NCBI GenBank assembly: GCA_050015495.1
Contig: JBEKBH010000011.1
Coordinates: 57,382 to 121,381, forward strand
DNA: 64,000 bases
Reading direction: 5' to 3'
Source of the DNA: Palsa-1439 sp050015495
Lineage (GTDB): Bacteria; Verrucomicrobiota; Verrucomicrobiia; Palsa-1439
Program-made: the position numbers and the translations under genes
In this document: in pieces, positions 1 to 7,618 of the stretch
How the letters are laid out: every line of letters begins with the position of its first letter
Numbering within the stretch: the stretch's first letter is position 1
The notes under the pieces: model-generated
Told to the model about the DNA's origin: nothing
What the model saw: only the letters and a program-made list of their open reading frames with translations
Databases searched by the model: none

Positions 1-256
1 CCCGTTTGCCCGCCGCTGAGGCGACGGCATATTCCCGGCCCAATGGTGTCAGTACGGACTCGTTTTGCGCATCCCGCCTTAGGAAGCCCAACGCTTCCCC
101 CGCACGCCGGTAGTACCGGCCTTGGCGATCAGTCAACCCGCCGATCGCACCGGCAATATCGTCGTCCGTCTTTGCGCCCCGTGCGACGGCCTCAATCGTC
201 TGCATCTCTCGCCGTGGTGAGTCGGCCTGAATGACATCTTCGCTTGGTATTTTCAT
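1..256 (-). CDS. N-terminus of a putative type II restriction endonuclease (partial)
   Basis: An open frame runs from an ATG at 256 off the left edge, giving about 85 residues beginning MKIPSEDVIQADSPRREMQT. Its start overlaps the stop of the upstream methylase by 3 bases (ATGA), so the two are translationally coupled. The visible part looks like a winged-helix DNA-binding fold, with the pattern LGFL...ESVLTPLGREYA. A similar layout (LGF...T.LG.AY) is what I recall of the N-terminal recognition part of FokI. Next to a FokI-type double methylase, a type IIS endonuclease partner is the natural reading, but the catalytic domain lies outside the window. It could instead be a small control protein or another winged-helix protein. 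Confidence 0.55.
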   Translation of the reverse strand, partial: MKIPSEDVIQADSPRREMQTIEAVARGAKTDDDIAGAIGGLTDRQGRYYRRAGEALGFLRRDAQNESVLTPLGREYAVASAAGKR

Positions 257-2370
257 TGGGCCACAAATAGGTACTCAACGACTTCGTTTTTGTTGTCGCC
301 AACCTTGTTGTTCTGGTTCCCGTGGGAGTAACGGTGCGCAATTTCGTGTACCGTGACGTCACGCTTTACCTCTTTGAGCAACTTCACCATCTCGCTTTTG
401 TTGGGGATTCCATTCGATGAGTAGGACACGACTAGCGTTGAACGTTTGAAATGGTCGAACAGTCGTTGAAACGCTTCCGTCGCCCCCGTCTTGGAGGAAA
501 AAGCTGTTTCGTACGAACGAAACTTCTTTGTTGTGGTCCGCGGCATGATCTCGACACCGTTCCAATAGTTGCAAAATCCTTCGACGAAATGATAGCGGCG
601 TGTGTAGTCGCTATCTGAGAACGGACTGATGTACGGGGTGTCGATGTACACGAGATCTGCGAGATTCCGTTCAAGATCGAAAACATCGCAATTGAACGCC
701 TTGTTTGGCTGGCCGTTCGAGAAAACTGCATTGTTGAACGCGTCAACGGCTAACAGAAACTGGTCCCGCATACTCAGTTTCAGGTCCAGACGGCCGTCCC
801 AGCCTTTGTGTCCCGTGAAAGTAAATAGACCGCGTGGCCTCTTCTTCATGCAGGCACGGCTTGCGGCCGCAAGTGCGAGAGATTTCTTCAACGGGGATTT
901 CAATTGCTGAATATTCACCCACAGATTGTCCAAAAGCTCACAATCGGCGTGGTCAAAGAACAAGTTTTCGTATGTGTCGCGAATAAAGGTCGGGGCGTTC
1001 GGATTGACGCTAAGGAGCATCTGCCTATCTTCGCCCGAGAGCATCGCGTTGTCGTTTTCGACGGTGGCGCGGGCAATGTGGAAGCAAAACGTCAGGAAGT
1101 CATTCGAATATACACGAGCCCCCAGCCGTTTGAGGGCGTATCCAACGCAACCGCTACCGGAGAAAGCGTCGAGTGCCGATGAGAAGCGCAAACCGGAAAC
1201 GTGCTTTATGATGAACGGCAGCAATCGTTGCTTGCTCCCCATATACTTCGTGTCCGGGAATTGCGGCTCGGGGGAAGCCGTCAGTGCAGGCCGAACGCCC
1301 GCTCTCGTGCCAGCGTTGGTAATGATCAATTCGGCAACCTTTCCTCGCCGATTGCCTTTGCAGTTGATCATCCTGGGCGCTTGCACGACGCGAATCGAGT
1401 AGCTGGCGTATAGCTCGCGCGTGCGGGGATGATCGGAGCTGCTGAGGACAACGAAGCAGCCTCGCTGGTCGAGTACACGGAACGCGCGAGCCAAATCCAC
1501 GTGTTCCGCCTCGTGGAACTGTCCCGGTGTATATCGCTTGAAGTCCGAATACTCCGAAATGGGGAAGTACGGCGGATCGAGGTAGACAAGGTCGCCACGG
1601 CGAGCATCCTCAATTGCCTCGCGAAAATCCTTTGACTCCAGTTCGGCATCACGTAGCGCCCATGCGGCGGCGAGTAAGCCGTCGCGGTTGTAAGGCGAGG
1701 GACTCTTGGCCGAGCCGACCGGCGTGTTGAATTCTCCCTTCGCGTTGACCCGGTAAAGACCGTTAAAACAAGTCTTGTTTAGGAAGATCGTGCGGGCTGC
1801 TCGTTCAACTTCGTCCTTCAGTTGGTGTTCCTTGCGTATCTCGTAGTAGTAGTCTGCGCCACGCCTTCTAAAACTCGCGGCGTGTTCGTCCAGTCGCCGC
1901 ATCAATTCCTCGGTGTGGTCACGGACAACGCGGTAGCAGTTGATCAGTTCCTCGTTGCTATCACGCAGGAAGGCGCGCATGTGCGGAAATCGACGCTTCA
2001 AGTGGAAGAAGGCTGCACCGCCGCCGAGGAACGGCTCAACGTAGCGCTCGACGTGTGCCGGGAATACTTCATCAAGACTGGCCAGCAGGCTAGTCTTGCC
2101 GCCCGCCCACTTCAGGAACGGCTGCGCTTCGATTCGGGCTATTTCCGGGGCGTCGGCGAAATCCATCGCCTTTTGCTCGTCGTATGCGTAAAGCGCCCTC
2201 TCAGGGGGAGCAGCAACGATTGATTTCCGACCGGCCGTGTCTTTCGGCGGTGTAAGGCGGGCGAGTTTGCGGGCGATTGTGGATTTCGGCTTCGGATCGG
2301 ATCTCTGATCCTGCCGCACCTTGTACGCGGCTTTTGCCCGTGCACGACTTCGACGCCGCTTGTCTGCCAT
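253..2370 (-). CDS. Double-domain D12-class adenine-N6 DNA methyltransferase (FokI/Dam type fusion)
   Basis: This 705-residue protein contains two methyltransferase domains in tandem. The first has the SAM-binding motif FLKWAGGKT (residues 85-93), VEPFLGGGAAF (111-121) and catalytic DPPY (265-268). The second has KYMGSKQRLL (375-384), DAFSGSGCVGY (401-411) and a variant catalytic motif DTPY (577-580). One DPPY and one DTPY domain in a single chain is the arrangement known for M.FokI, where each domain methylates one strand of an asymmetric site. By analogy this enzyme would protect an asymmetric, type IIS site. The first 80 residues are a Lys/Arg-rich extension. The coding frame overlaps the downstream putative endonuclease by 3 bases. 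The recognition sequence cannot be read from the protein. Confidence 0.9.
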   Translation of the reverse strand: MADKRRRSRARAKAAYKVRQDQRSDPKPKSTIARKLARLTPPKDTAGRKSIVAAPPERALYAYDEQKAMDFADAPEIARIEAQPFLKWAGGKTSLLASLDEVFPAHVERYVEPFLGGGAAFFHLKRRFPHMRAFLRDSNEELINCYRVVRDHTEELMRRLDEHAASFRRRGADYYYEIRKEHQLKDEVERAARTIFLNKTCFNGLYRVNAKGEFNTPVGSAKSPSPYNRDGLLAAAWALRDAELESKDFREAIEDARRGDLVYLDPPYFPISEYSDFKRYTPGQFHEAEHVDLARAFRVLDQRGCFVVLSSSDHPRTRELYASYSIRVVQAPRMINCKGNRRGKVAELIITNAGTRAGVRPALTASPEPQFPDTKYMGSKQRLLPFIIKHVSGLRFSSALDAFSGSGCVGYALKRLGARVYSNDFLTFCFHIARATVENDNAMLSGEDRQMLLSVNPNAPTFIRDTYENLFFDHADCELLDNLWVNIQQLKSPLKKSLALAAASRACMKKRPRGLFTFTGHKGWDGRLDLKLSMRDQFLLAVDAFNNAVFSNGQPNKAFNCDVFDLERNLADLVYIDTPYISPFSDSDYTRRYHFVEGFCNYWNGVEIMPRTTTKKFRSYETAFSSKTGATEAFQRLFDHFKRSTLVVSYSSNGIPNKSEMVKLLKEVKRDVTVHEIAHRYSHGNQNNKVGDNKNEVVEYLFVAQ

Positions 2371-2470
2371 CCAGGTGGATCGATCCCTATTTCGGCAAAA
2401 GGATCAAGATCCATCTGAGATTGAAAATGCTAGGTCCGGGGTCTGGGGGAAGGCGGGAGGGGGAAACGAC

Positions 2471-2493
2471 GGCAAGCGAGACGCTCGCCCTAC
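2471..2493 (+). repeat. Dispersed repeat, GGCAAGCG(A/G)GACGCTCGCCCTAC family
   Basis: This copy reads GGCAAGCGAGACGCTCGCC then CTAC. Near-identical copies lie at 60528-60551 (inside a coding sequence) and, reversed, at 11035-11058. The core GGCGAGCG...CGCTTGCC is partly self-complementary, so the unit can fold as a small hairpin, like bacterial REP elements. Confidence 0.7.
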
Positions 2494-2612
2494 AATTCAG
2501 AGAGGATCGGCGCGTTGGGCCAGCACGCCCTACCGGGACAAGCGGCAGGTTACGGCCGGTAGGTCTTGGTCGGTTTCTCGCGGACGAGGGCGGCGTTTCG
2601 GTGACGTTTGGG

Positions 2613-2635
2613 ACTGGTCACAAATTGTGACCAGT
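2613..2635. repeat. Perfect 23-bp palindrome (possible operator)
   Basis: The sequence is ACTGGTCACAA, one central A, then TTGTGACCAGT: two perfectly complementary 11-base arms around a single base. It sits about 240 bases upstream of the methylase start. A perfect dyad of this length is typical of a dimeric regulator site or of a mobile-repeat hairpin. No regulator gene is adjacent, so its role is unknown. Confidence 0.6.
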
Positions 2636-3087
2636 TCGGGGTTTGGCCTTTCTCGGGGCAAGCGGGGGGCACAGCGACAGAGCGGCGCGGCTATCCGCCT
2701 TCGCGTAAAGCTGCGGCGGACAAGCACCGGACGGCGGGCGAGCCACGCCCTACCGACGACGGAAGGCGGCCACGACAGAGCGTGGCCCTCCAGAGGCGGG
2801 TAAACCCTCCAAACGACCGGCGGTCGCAGACCGCCGCCACAGCGGAAACGGCGACGGTCGTGGGGGCGAATTTCAGATTGGAGATTTCAAAGGAGGAGGC
2901 GGGCCACGTGATGGCCGGAAGAAAGGGTTCGGCCAAACCGCACCTGCGGCGGGCAAGCGTGGGCTTCCTCCTTCGCTGAAGCTATGGCGGACAAGTCGCC
3001 GGGCGGGATCGCGCCGACAGAGTGGCGCCTGAGGCGGGCAGGCCTCGACAATCCTGCTGGGCGCTGGGTATGATGCGGCTTGCCGGG

Positions 3088-3426
3088 ATGAAACTGCCGA
3101 ATGCGAATCGCGGGGTGGTGAGTCGGGAAAAGATTGTGGATTACCTGTTGAACGCGGCGCATCCTGACAACGGCGGCAAAGCGAAGTTCTTCGAAGGACT
3201 AGGGTTTCGGCGCGACGCGTGGGAGGAGTTGGCGTCGGCATTGGAGAGGGTGGCAAGGGAATCGGTCGTGCGGGAGACGGAGGAATCTTCACACGGTCGA
3301 AAATATGTTATAGTTGGGAAGGTCGCGTCGCGCATGGGCCGAACGGCGGCCGTGCAAACCGTCTGGATTGTGGATCGAGGTTTGGACGTGCCGCGCCTGG
3401 TGACGGTGTATCCGGTTGAGGAGTGA
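3088..3426 (+). CDS. DUF6883-type protein
   Basis: A 112-residue protein beginning MKLPNANRGVVSREKIVDYL and containing HPDNGGKAKFFEGLGF and a C-terminal VWIVDRGLDVPRLVTVYPVE. These features match my recollection of the DUF6883 family, small cytoplasmic proteins of unknown function found in accessory DNA. The ATG at 3088 is chosen because the family starts there; an in-frame ATG at 3070 is possible. Its stop overlaps a GTG of the following DUF4926 frame, so the two form a small operon. I recall such pairs recurring in many bacteria, and a toxin-antitoxin-like relationship is conceivable but not shown here. Confidence 0.75.
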   Translation: MKLPNANRGVVSREKIVDYLLNAAHPDNGGKAKFFEGLGFRRDAWEELASALERVARESVVRETEESSHGRKYVIVGKVASRMGRTAAVQTVWIVDRGLDVPRLVTVYPVEE

Positions 3427-3434
3427 ATGACGCC

Positions 3435-3689
3435 ATGATCAAGGAACATGATCGCATCGTGCTGAAAGAGGCTGTGCCATCGGTGGGCCTTGAGGCCGGC
3501 GATGTCGGAACCGTGGTGCATCTGTACCGCGACGGCAAGGCCTACGAAGTCGAGTTCACAACGCTGGAGGGCAAGACGGCTGTGGTGGTGACCGTCGAGG
3601 CTTCGCAGGTGCGCGAGGTGAGCAAAGGCGAAATCACCCATGCGCGGGCGGCGGCCATCCGCGAGAAGCCGGCACAGTACGGGCGGTGA
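3435..3689 (+). CDS. DUF4926-type small protein
   Basis: An 84-residue protein beginning MIKEHDRIVLKEAVPSVGL, followed by GDVGTVVHLYRDGKAYEVEF. That SH3-like beta-barrel pattern is typical of DUF4926 proteins, with the family's usual length. It lies directly after the DUF6883 gene; GAGGAG at 3418-3423 could serve as its ribosome-binding site. A GTG at 3423, overlapping the preceding stop as GTGA, is an alternative start. The role is unknown; it is probably the partner of the preceding protein. Confidence 0.75.
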   Translation: MIKEHDRIVLKEAVPSVGLEAGDVGTVVHLYRDGKAYEVEFTTLEGKTAVVVTVEASQVREVSKGEITHARAAAIREKPAQYGR

Positions 3690-3800
3690 GAGTCGGTTTC
3701 TCGTACGGCGTGTTAATCCTTCGAGTTCCACATCGATTCCGTCAAAGGCGGGCGAGCCATCCTCTGACAGGGCGTTGAGATGGAGTCGAGGCAGGGCACG

Positions 3801-3835
3801 CACCCCATTATCCCCTCCTTGGAGGGGAGCGAGCC
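3801..3835 (+). repeat. Dispersed hairpin repeat, CACCCC...CCCCTCCTTGGAGGGG family
   Basis: CCCCTCC-TTGGAGGGG forms a short stem. Related units are at 13396-13430 and 60486-60520, in each case CACCC(C) followed by a pyrimidine-rich arm and its complement. They look like REP-type extragenic palindromes. Confidence 0.6.
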
Positions 3836-3970
3836 GGGTTTATCATTAAACGATTATTTTGCTGGACACGGGGCGGGGTTTGTGGCAGGGTCGGGGCGGT
3901 TCTTTGAAATGGGGAAATGGTCGATGGGAGATGGCTGATGGAGGCCACGCGCGAAAAAAGTTTTTTCGTA

Positions 3971-4040
3971 AAACAAACCCAAGTTTATTCAAGCCGGCGT
4001 GGAAATTTTACAAAAACAAAGCCAAAAACAAACCCAAGTT
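3971..4040 (+). repeat. Two direct copies of AAACAAACCCAAGTT (KTNP-type repeat)
   Basis: The 15-mer occurs identically at 3971-3985 and 4026-4040, within A-rich DNA lacking a gene. Related AAACGAACCCAA words are at 10895-10906 and, inverted, at 10984-10995. I associate this family with extragenic repeats of Planctomycetes and Verrucomicrobia, often mis-annotated as short hypothetical proteins. Confidence 0.6.
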
Positions 4041-4146
4041 CAGGGTGGTTCAGGGCTTGGAATGACCCGATTTTGCCTGTTTTCGACCGAACGAAGCCAA
4101 GTGGTGGAGGGGAGGCGTTCGGTCGTGAGCGGTGCTGGGTCGGACC

Positions 4147-5715
4147 TTACAACAGGCGGCGCTGGGTATCGTCGTGGACGAGATCGGAGACGGGGCGATG
4201 GTAGCGGGCGCGGCGCTGTTCCATGACGAATTTATCCATCTCGGATTCGACGGGGGACGGATAATTGCCGGTGTAACAGGCGGTGCAGAATTCGTTGGCG
4301 CGGAGGCCGGTGGCGGCGATCATGCCGTCGAGCGTGAGGTAGCCGAGGGAATCGGCGCCGAGGAAATCGCGGATCTGGTCGAGGGAATTGTTGGCGGCCA
4401 TGAGTTCTTTGCGCGTGGGGAAATCGATGCCGTAGGCGCAGGGCCATTTATGCGGCGGGCAACTGACGCGCATGTGGACTTCTTTGGCGCCCGCCTCGCG
4501 CAGGGTCGTGGCCCGGGCGCGGGCGGTGGTGCCGCGCACGATCGAGTCGTCGACGACGACGACGCGTTTGCCGGCGACCATTTCCCCGATGAGATTGAGT
4601 TTCACGCGCACGCCGAAATCGCGGATGAGCTGGGTCGGCTGGAGAAACGTGCGGCCGACGTAGTGATTGCGGACGAAGGCGTTGCCGAACGGGATGCCGC
4701 TTTCCTCGGCGTACCCCATCGCGGCCCAATTGCCGCTGTCGGGCACGGGAATCACGAGGTCGGCGGCGACGGGATGTTCGCGGGCGAGCTGGCGACCGAG
4801 GTTGATGCGGACCTGGGCGACGTTTTTGTTGTAGATGTCGCTATCGGGCCGGGCGAAATAGACGAACTCGAAAATGCAGAAGGCGTGCGGCTGCTGGGTG
4901 TCGGCCCAGGGATTGACGGAGCGGAGGCCGTCCTTGTTGATGACGATGATTTCGCCGGGCATGATGTCGCGGACGTAATCGGCGTGGATGAGGTCGAGCG
5001 CGCAGGTTTCGCTGGCGAGCACCCAGGCCGCGCCGGCGTCGCTGCCGTCTTCCTGCGGGACCGGCAATCGGCCCAGGACGAGGGGACGGAAGCCGAAGGG
5101 GTCGCGGACGCCGATGAGTTCGTCTTCGCCCATGATGACGAGGGAGTACGCGCCCTGGATTTTGCGCATGACGGTTTCGAGCGAGTGGGCGCGGTCGTTG
5201 CCGTTGGGCCGGGCGAGCAGGTGGAGGATGATCTCGCTATCGACGGTGGTCTGGAAGATGGAGCCCTGTTCTTCGAGTTCGGCGCGGAGGCGGGCGGCGT
5301 TGGTGAGGTTGCCGTTGTGGCCGATGGCGATCTGGCCGCAGGCGCAATCGACGACGAGCGGCTGGGCGTTTTTGATGTTGGAGCTGCCGGTGGTGGAGTA
5401 GCGGACGTGGCCGATGGCGAGCGAGCCGGGCAGGGAGCGGAGGATGTTTTTGTCGAAGACCTGGCCGACGAGGCCCATGCCCTTGAAGGTGCGGAGATCG
5501 ACGCCGTCCGAGGCGGTGATGCCCGCGCTTTCCTGGCCGCGATGCTGGAGCGCGTAGAGACCGTAATACGTCAACTCCGCGGCATTCGGGTGCCCGTAAA
5601 TGCCAAACAAGCCACAATAATGCCGTGGCCGCGTGCTCTGTTCCGGGTTCATTGCTCGGTCAACTTGCTTCGACGTGCTGCTCACGTCGAACGTACCGCC
5701 TCCGACAGAATCCAT
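4147..5715 (-). CDS. purF: Amidophosphoribosyltransferase
   Basis: PurF makes 5-phosphoribosylamine from PRPP and glutamine, the first step of de novo purine synthesis, in the cytoplasm. The 522-residue frame has the Ntn-type glutaminase start CGLFGIYG (Cys34 of this frame), the downstream LQHRGQESAG motif and the PRPP loop VVVVDDSIVRGTTARA. The nucleophilic Cys must be exposed by propeptide removal; an internal ATG at 5652 (MNPEQSTRPRHYCGLFG) would leave a short propeptide of about 12 residues, as in the Bacillus enzyme, and may be the true start. purL lies 3 kb away on the same strand, but the two are not in one operon. Confidence 0.95.
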   Translation of the reverse strand: MDSVGGGTFDVSSTSKQVDRAMNPEQSTRPRHYCGLFGIYGHPNAAELTYYGLYALQHRGQESAGITASDGVDLRTFKGMGLVGQVFDKNILRSLPGSLAIGHVRYSTTGSSNIKNAQPLVVDCACGQIAIGHNGNLTNAARLRAELEEQGSIFQTTVDSEIILHLLARPNGNDRAHSLETVMRKIQGAYSLVIMGEDELIGVRDPFGFRPLVLGRLPVPQEDGSDAGAAWVLASETCALDLIHADYVRDIMPGEIIVINKDGLRSVNPWADTQQPHAFCIFEFVYFARPDSDIYNKNVAQVRINLGRQLAREHPVAADLVIPVPDSGNWAAMGYAEESGIPFGNAFVRNHYVGRTFLQPTQLIRDFGVRVKLNLIGEMVAGKRVVVVDDSIVRGTTARARATTLREAGAKEVHMRVSCPPHKWPCAYGIDFPTRKELMAANNSLDQIRDFLGADSLGYLTLDGMIAATGLRANEFCTACYTGNYPSPVESEMDKFVMEQRRARYHRPVSDLVHDDTQRRLL

Positions 5716-5809
5716 TAGCCCACCGGATGGGAAATAGCAAGGCGCAACGCCCCGAGAGGACGATTATCTTGGTTGACGGAATGACGGCTATTGCGAAACG
5801 GCGGTCCGT

Positions 5810-6310
5810 TTAGGCCGAGGCGGAGACGGACGCGTCTGCGGCCTGATCGCCGTCCAGAATTTCTTCCAGCGTCTTGAGCAGTTCGGCGTTGTTGAACGGC
5901 TTGGGAATGAAGCGTTCGACGCCTTCGCGGAAATCGGAGGGCAATTCGCTGGAGCTCACGCCCGAGACCGCGAGCACTTTGGCTTTCGGATTCAGTTTGC
6001 GGAGGAACTGGAGCGTCTCCGCGCCATTGAAACGCGGCATGTTGAAGTCGAGCACCACGGCGCCGATATCGTTCCTTGCGTAGCGCACCATATCGAGTCC
6101 CTTCGGGCCGGTGCTGGAAGCGAGCACATTGTACCCTTCGCTCTTGAGCACCGTGCGCATGGCGTCGAGGAAACTGGGGTCGTCATCAATGATTAGGATG
6201 GTGGCTTTCGGTTCGTCGGGGTTGATGGGGTGTTTTGCCCGCAGTTTTTGCCCGACTGTCTGCGACCCACCCTTTCCGAATAACGCAACGGCGGCGCCAA
6301 AGATTCCCAT
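5810..6310 (-). CDS. Stand-alone response-regulator receiver protein
   Basis: A 166-residue CheY-like protein. After an N-terminal segment of about 35 residues (MGIFGAAVALFGKGGSQTV) comes one receiver domain with the acid triplet IIDDDP (Asp42-44), phospho-acceptor Asp88 in VVLDFNMP, AVSGV, and Lys137 in FIPKPF. There is no output domain, so it probably acts by protein-protein contact. The ATG at 6310 is preceded by AGAGGAAAAGC, a good ribosome-binding site; a longer upstream frame is unlikely to be translated. A sigma-54-type promoter lies 66 bases upstream. No histidine kinase gene is next to it. Confidence 0.85.
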   Translation of the reverse strand: MGIFGAAVALFGKGGSQTVGQKLRAKHPINPDEPKATILIIDDDPSFLDAMRTVLKSEGYNVLASSTGPKGLDMVRYARNDIGAVVLDFNMPRFNGAETLQFLRKLNPKAKVLAVSGVSSSELPSDFREGVERFIPKPFNNAELLKTLEEILDGDQAADASVSASA

Positions 6311-6375
6311 ATGCTTTTCCTCTCGACTGTTGCTGCGCGACTTCCCGGTGCTCGATGCACCACCGGTCGGAATAG

Positions 6376-6391
6376 TGCAGGGTTTGTGCCA
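6376..6391 (-). promoter_or_regulatory. Sigma-54-type promoter for the receiver gene
   Basis: On the minus strand this reads TGGCAC-AAACC-CTGCA. The -24 GG and -12 GC dinucleotides are exactly 10 bases apart, and only one position (CTGC for TTGC) departs from the classical TGGCAC-N5-TTGC. It lies 66 bases upstream of the receiver start codon, in the right orientation. Similar sites precede flp and cpaB. Confidence 0.6.
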
Positions 6392-6556
6392 AAGAATCTG
6401 GGGTGACAAAAGAAAGAAAAATCCCTTGTCGGTGGACGGCATGGCCGGCAGTGGCTTGTGCAACAACTTGTCGCGCAAACGCTTCTATCTGTGGCTTTCG
6501 GGATAATGCTGACGGTGAAAGGTGAGAAAACGCAAACGGCACGACTGGCGGTTCGA

Positions 6557-7618
6557 CTATTGCCCGACAAGAACAATCGGGCCCTCGGGAGAGGGGACGC
6601 CGCCCGCGCGCTCAACGGTGACCGCAAATTTATCAATGCACGCCATGTCCTTGGCCAGCTTGACGTGGAACTCTCCGTGGCCCGAATCGTCAGTCCAACC
6701 CATGCCCGCCGCGACGGGCGGTTCGCTCCCACAGATCGCCCAGAGTTCCAAACATTTACCCTGGCTCTGTTGGACGGGAGAGCAATTGGAAACGACCAGA
6801 CACCCCGTTTTCCTGGTGCCATTCCAGTACACCTTGGCGACGACTTTGCCTTCGCCCTTGGGGTCGGCGAGTGGCGTCACGCGAGTGGAAGGATCCATGA
6901 AAAGATCGAGCGACGAAGTTTCCTCGTCCATCTTCTTTTGGAGCGCCGCGGTCTGCAGGTTCTGCTGTTCGAGTTGCTCGCGCACCCGATTCGCCGTTTG
7001 CAACAGTCCGTCCTTTTCATCCGACAACTGCTTGTTCGCGGCGCGCAACGCATCCAGATCATGCTGCTGCTCGATGTTCTTCGTGCGAAGCTGGTCGATC
7101 TTCCCGCTAAACTCCTTGCTCTGGGCCTCGAGGCGGCTGTTGAGATCGGCCAGCCCGCCCTGCTGTTCCTTGTTTTTGTCGACGAGATTGTTGTAGGCAT
7201 CCGTCTTCGCCTGAAGCTGGCTCGTCACGGATTGAAGCTGGCCGCTCAAGTTCAGCAACACGACCGCGAGCGCCGCCGCCGCGGCCCACGGGACGAGCCG
7301 GACGAACATCGCGCCCAGTTGAACCCCCGATGGTTTCGCACGCGGGGCGGGAGCGGCCATCGGGGCGCTCGCCGCGGCGGGCTGGGGCCGTTTCCCTTCG
7401 TCGATCGCCGCGGCAATCCGATCGTACGCGTTCGGCGACGGCCGTGCCGATGGCGCCGTCAGGGCAATCTGATCGGCGACCGCCTGATACTCGGCCAACT
7501 CCGCGATGCATCGTTCGCGGTTCTCGGCGACGTACCGCTCAAAGCCGTTCAGCTCGTCGCCGTCGAGCGCGCCGACGACGTAGAGCGGGAGCATCTCGCG
7601 AAATATCTCGTGCGTCAT
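6557..7618 (-). CDS. Membrane-bound anti-sigma factor, RskA type
   Basis: A 353-residue protein whose start overlaps the stop of the ECF sigma gene by 4 bases. Residues 1-75 form a cytoplasmic anti-sigma head (MTHEIFREMLPLYVVGALDG). A membrane helix follows at about 105-125 (LVPWAAAAALAVVLLNLSG), then a long Gln/Lys-rich coiled coil (about 126-230). The C-terminal part (DPKGEGKVVAKVYWNGTRKT, then LELWAICGSEPPVAAG) resembles the extracytoplasmic RskA domain of anti-sigma-K factors. It should hold the adjacent sigma factor inactive until an envelope signal triggers its release. The coiled coil is longer than in the Mycobacterium protein. Confidence 0.85.
   Translation of the reverse strand: MTHEIFREMLPLYVVGALDGDELNGFERYVAENRERCIAELAEYQAVADQIALTAPSARPSPNAYDRIAAAIDEGKRPQPAAASAPMAAPAPRAKPSGVQLGAMFVRLVPWAAAAALAVVLLNLSGQLQSVTSQLQAKTDAYNNLVDKNKEQQGGLADLNSRLEAQSKEFSGKIDQLRTKNIEQQHDLDALRAANKQLSDEKDGLLQTANRVREQLEQQNLQTAALQKKMDEETSSLDLFMDPSTRVTPLADPKGEGKVVAKVYWNGTRKTGCLVVSNCSPVQQSQGKCLELWAICGSEPPVAAGMGWTDDSGHGEFHVKLAKDMACIDKFAVTVERAGGVPSPEGPIVLVGQ

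Larger units (their letters stand above)
2371..3087. other. Gene-free region rich in dispersed GC-rich repeats
   Basis: I see no credible gene in these roughly 700 bases; open frames in all directions lack recognisable domains and are full of Arg/Pro/Gly. The stretch is made of pieces that recur elsewhere in the window (the GCTCGCCCTAC-type repeat) or twice within it (CTTCGCGTAAAGCTGCGGCG near 2700 and a similar copy near 2973). It also holds a perfect 23-bp palindrome at 2613-2635. Promoter elements for the leftward methylase operon should lie at its left end, but no convincing -35/-10 pair was found. Confidence 0.6.
3690..4146. other. Gene-free region with two kinds of dispersed repeat
   Basis: No gene is apparent. 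The left half contains a CCCCTCC-TTGGAGGGGAGCGAG hairpin unit at 3801-3835. The right half is unusually A-rich and carries the 15-base word AAACAAACCCAAGTT twice (3971-3985 and 4026-4040). That word belongs to a repeat type whose frames read as KTNP strings, also seen at 10.9 kb. Confidence 0.6.

Noticed and set aside
4132..5718. A 528-codon open frame on the plus strand opposite purF
   Set aside because: It is the exact antisense of purF; GC-rich codons of purF suppress stops on the other strand. The translation is a Gly/Ala/Asp-rich string without domains.
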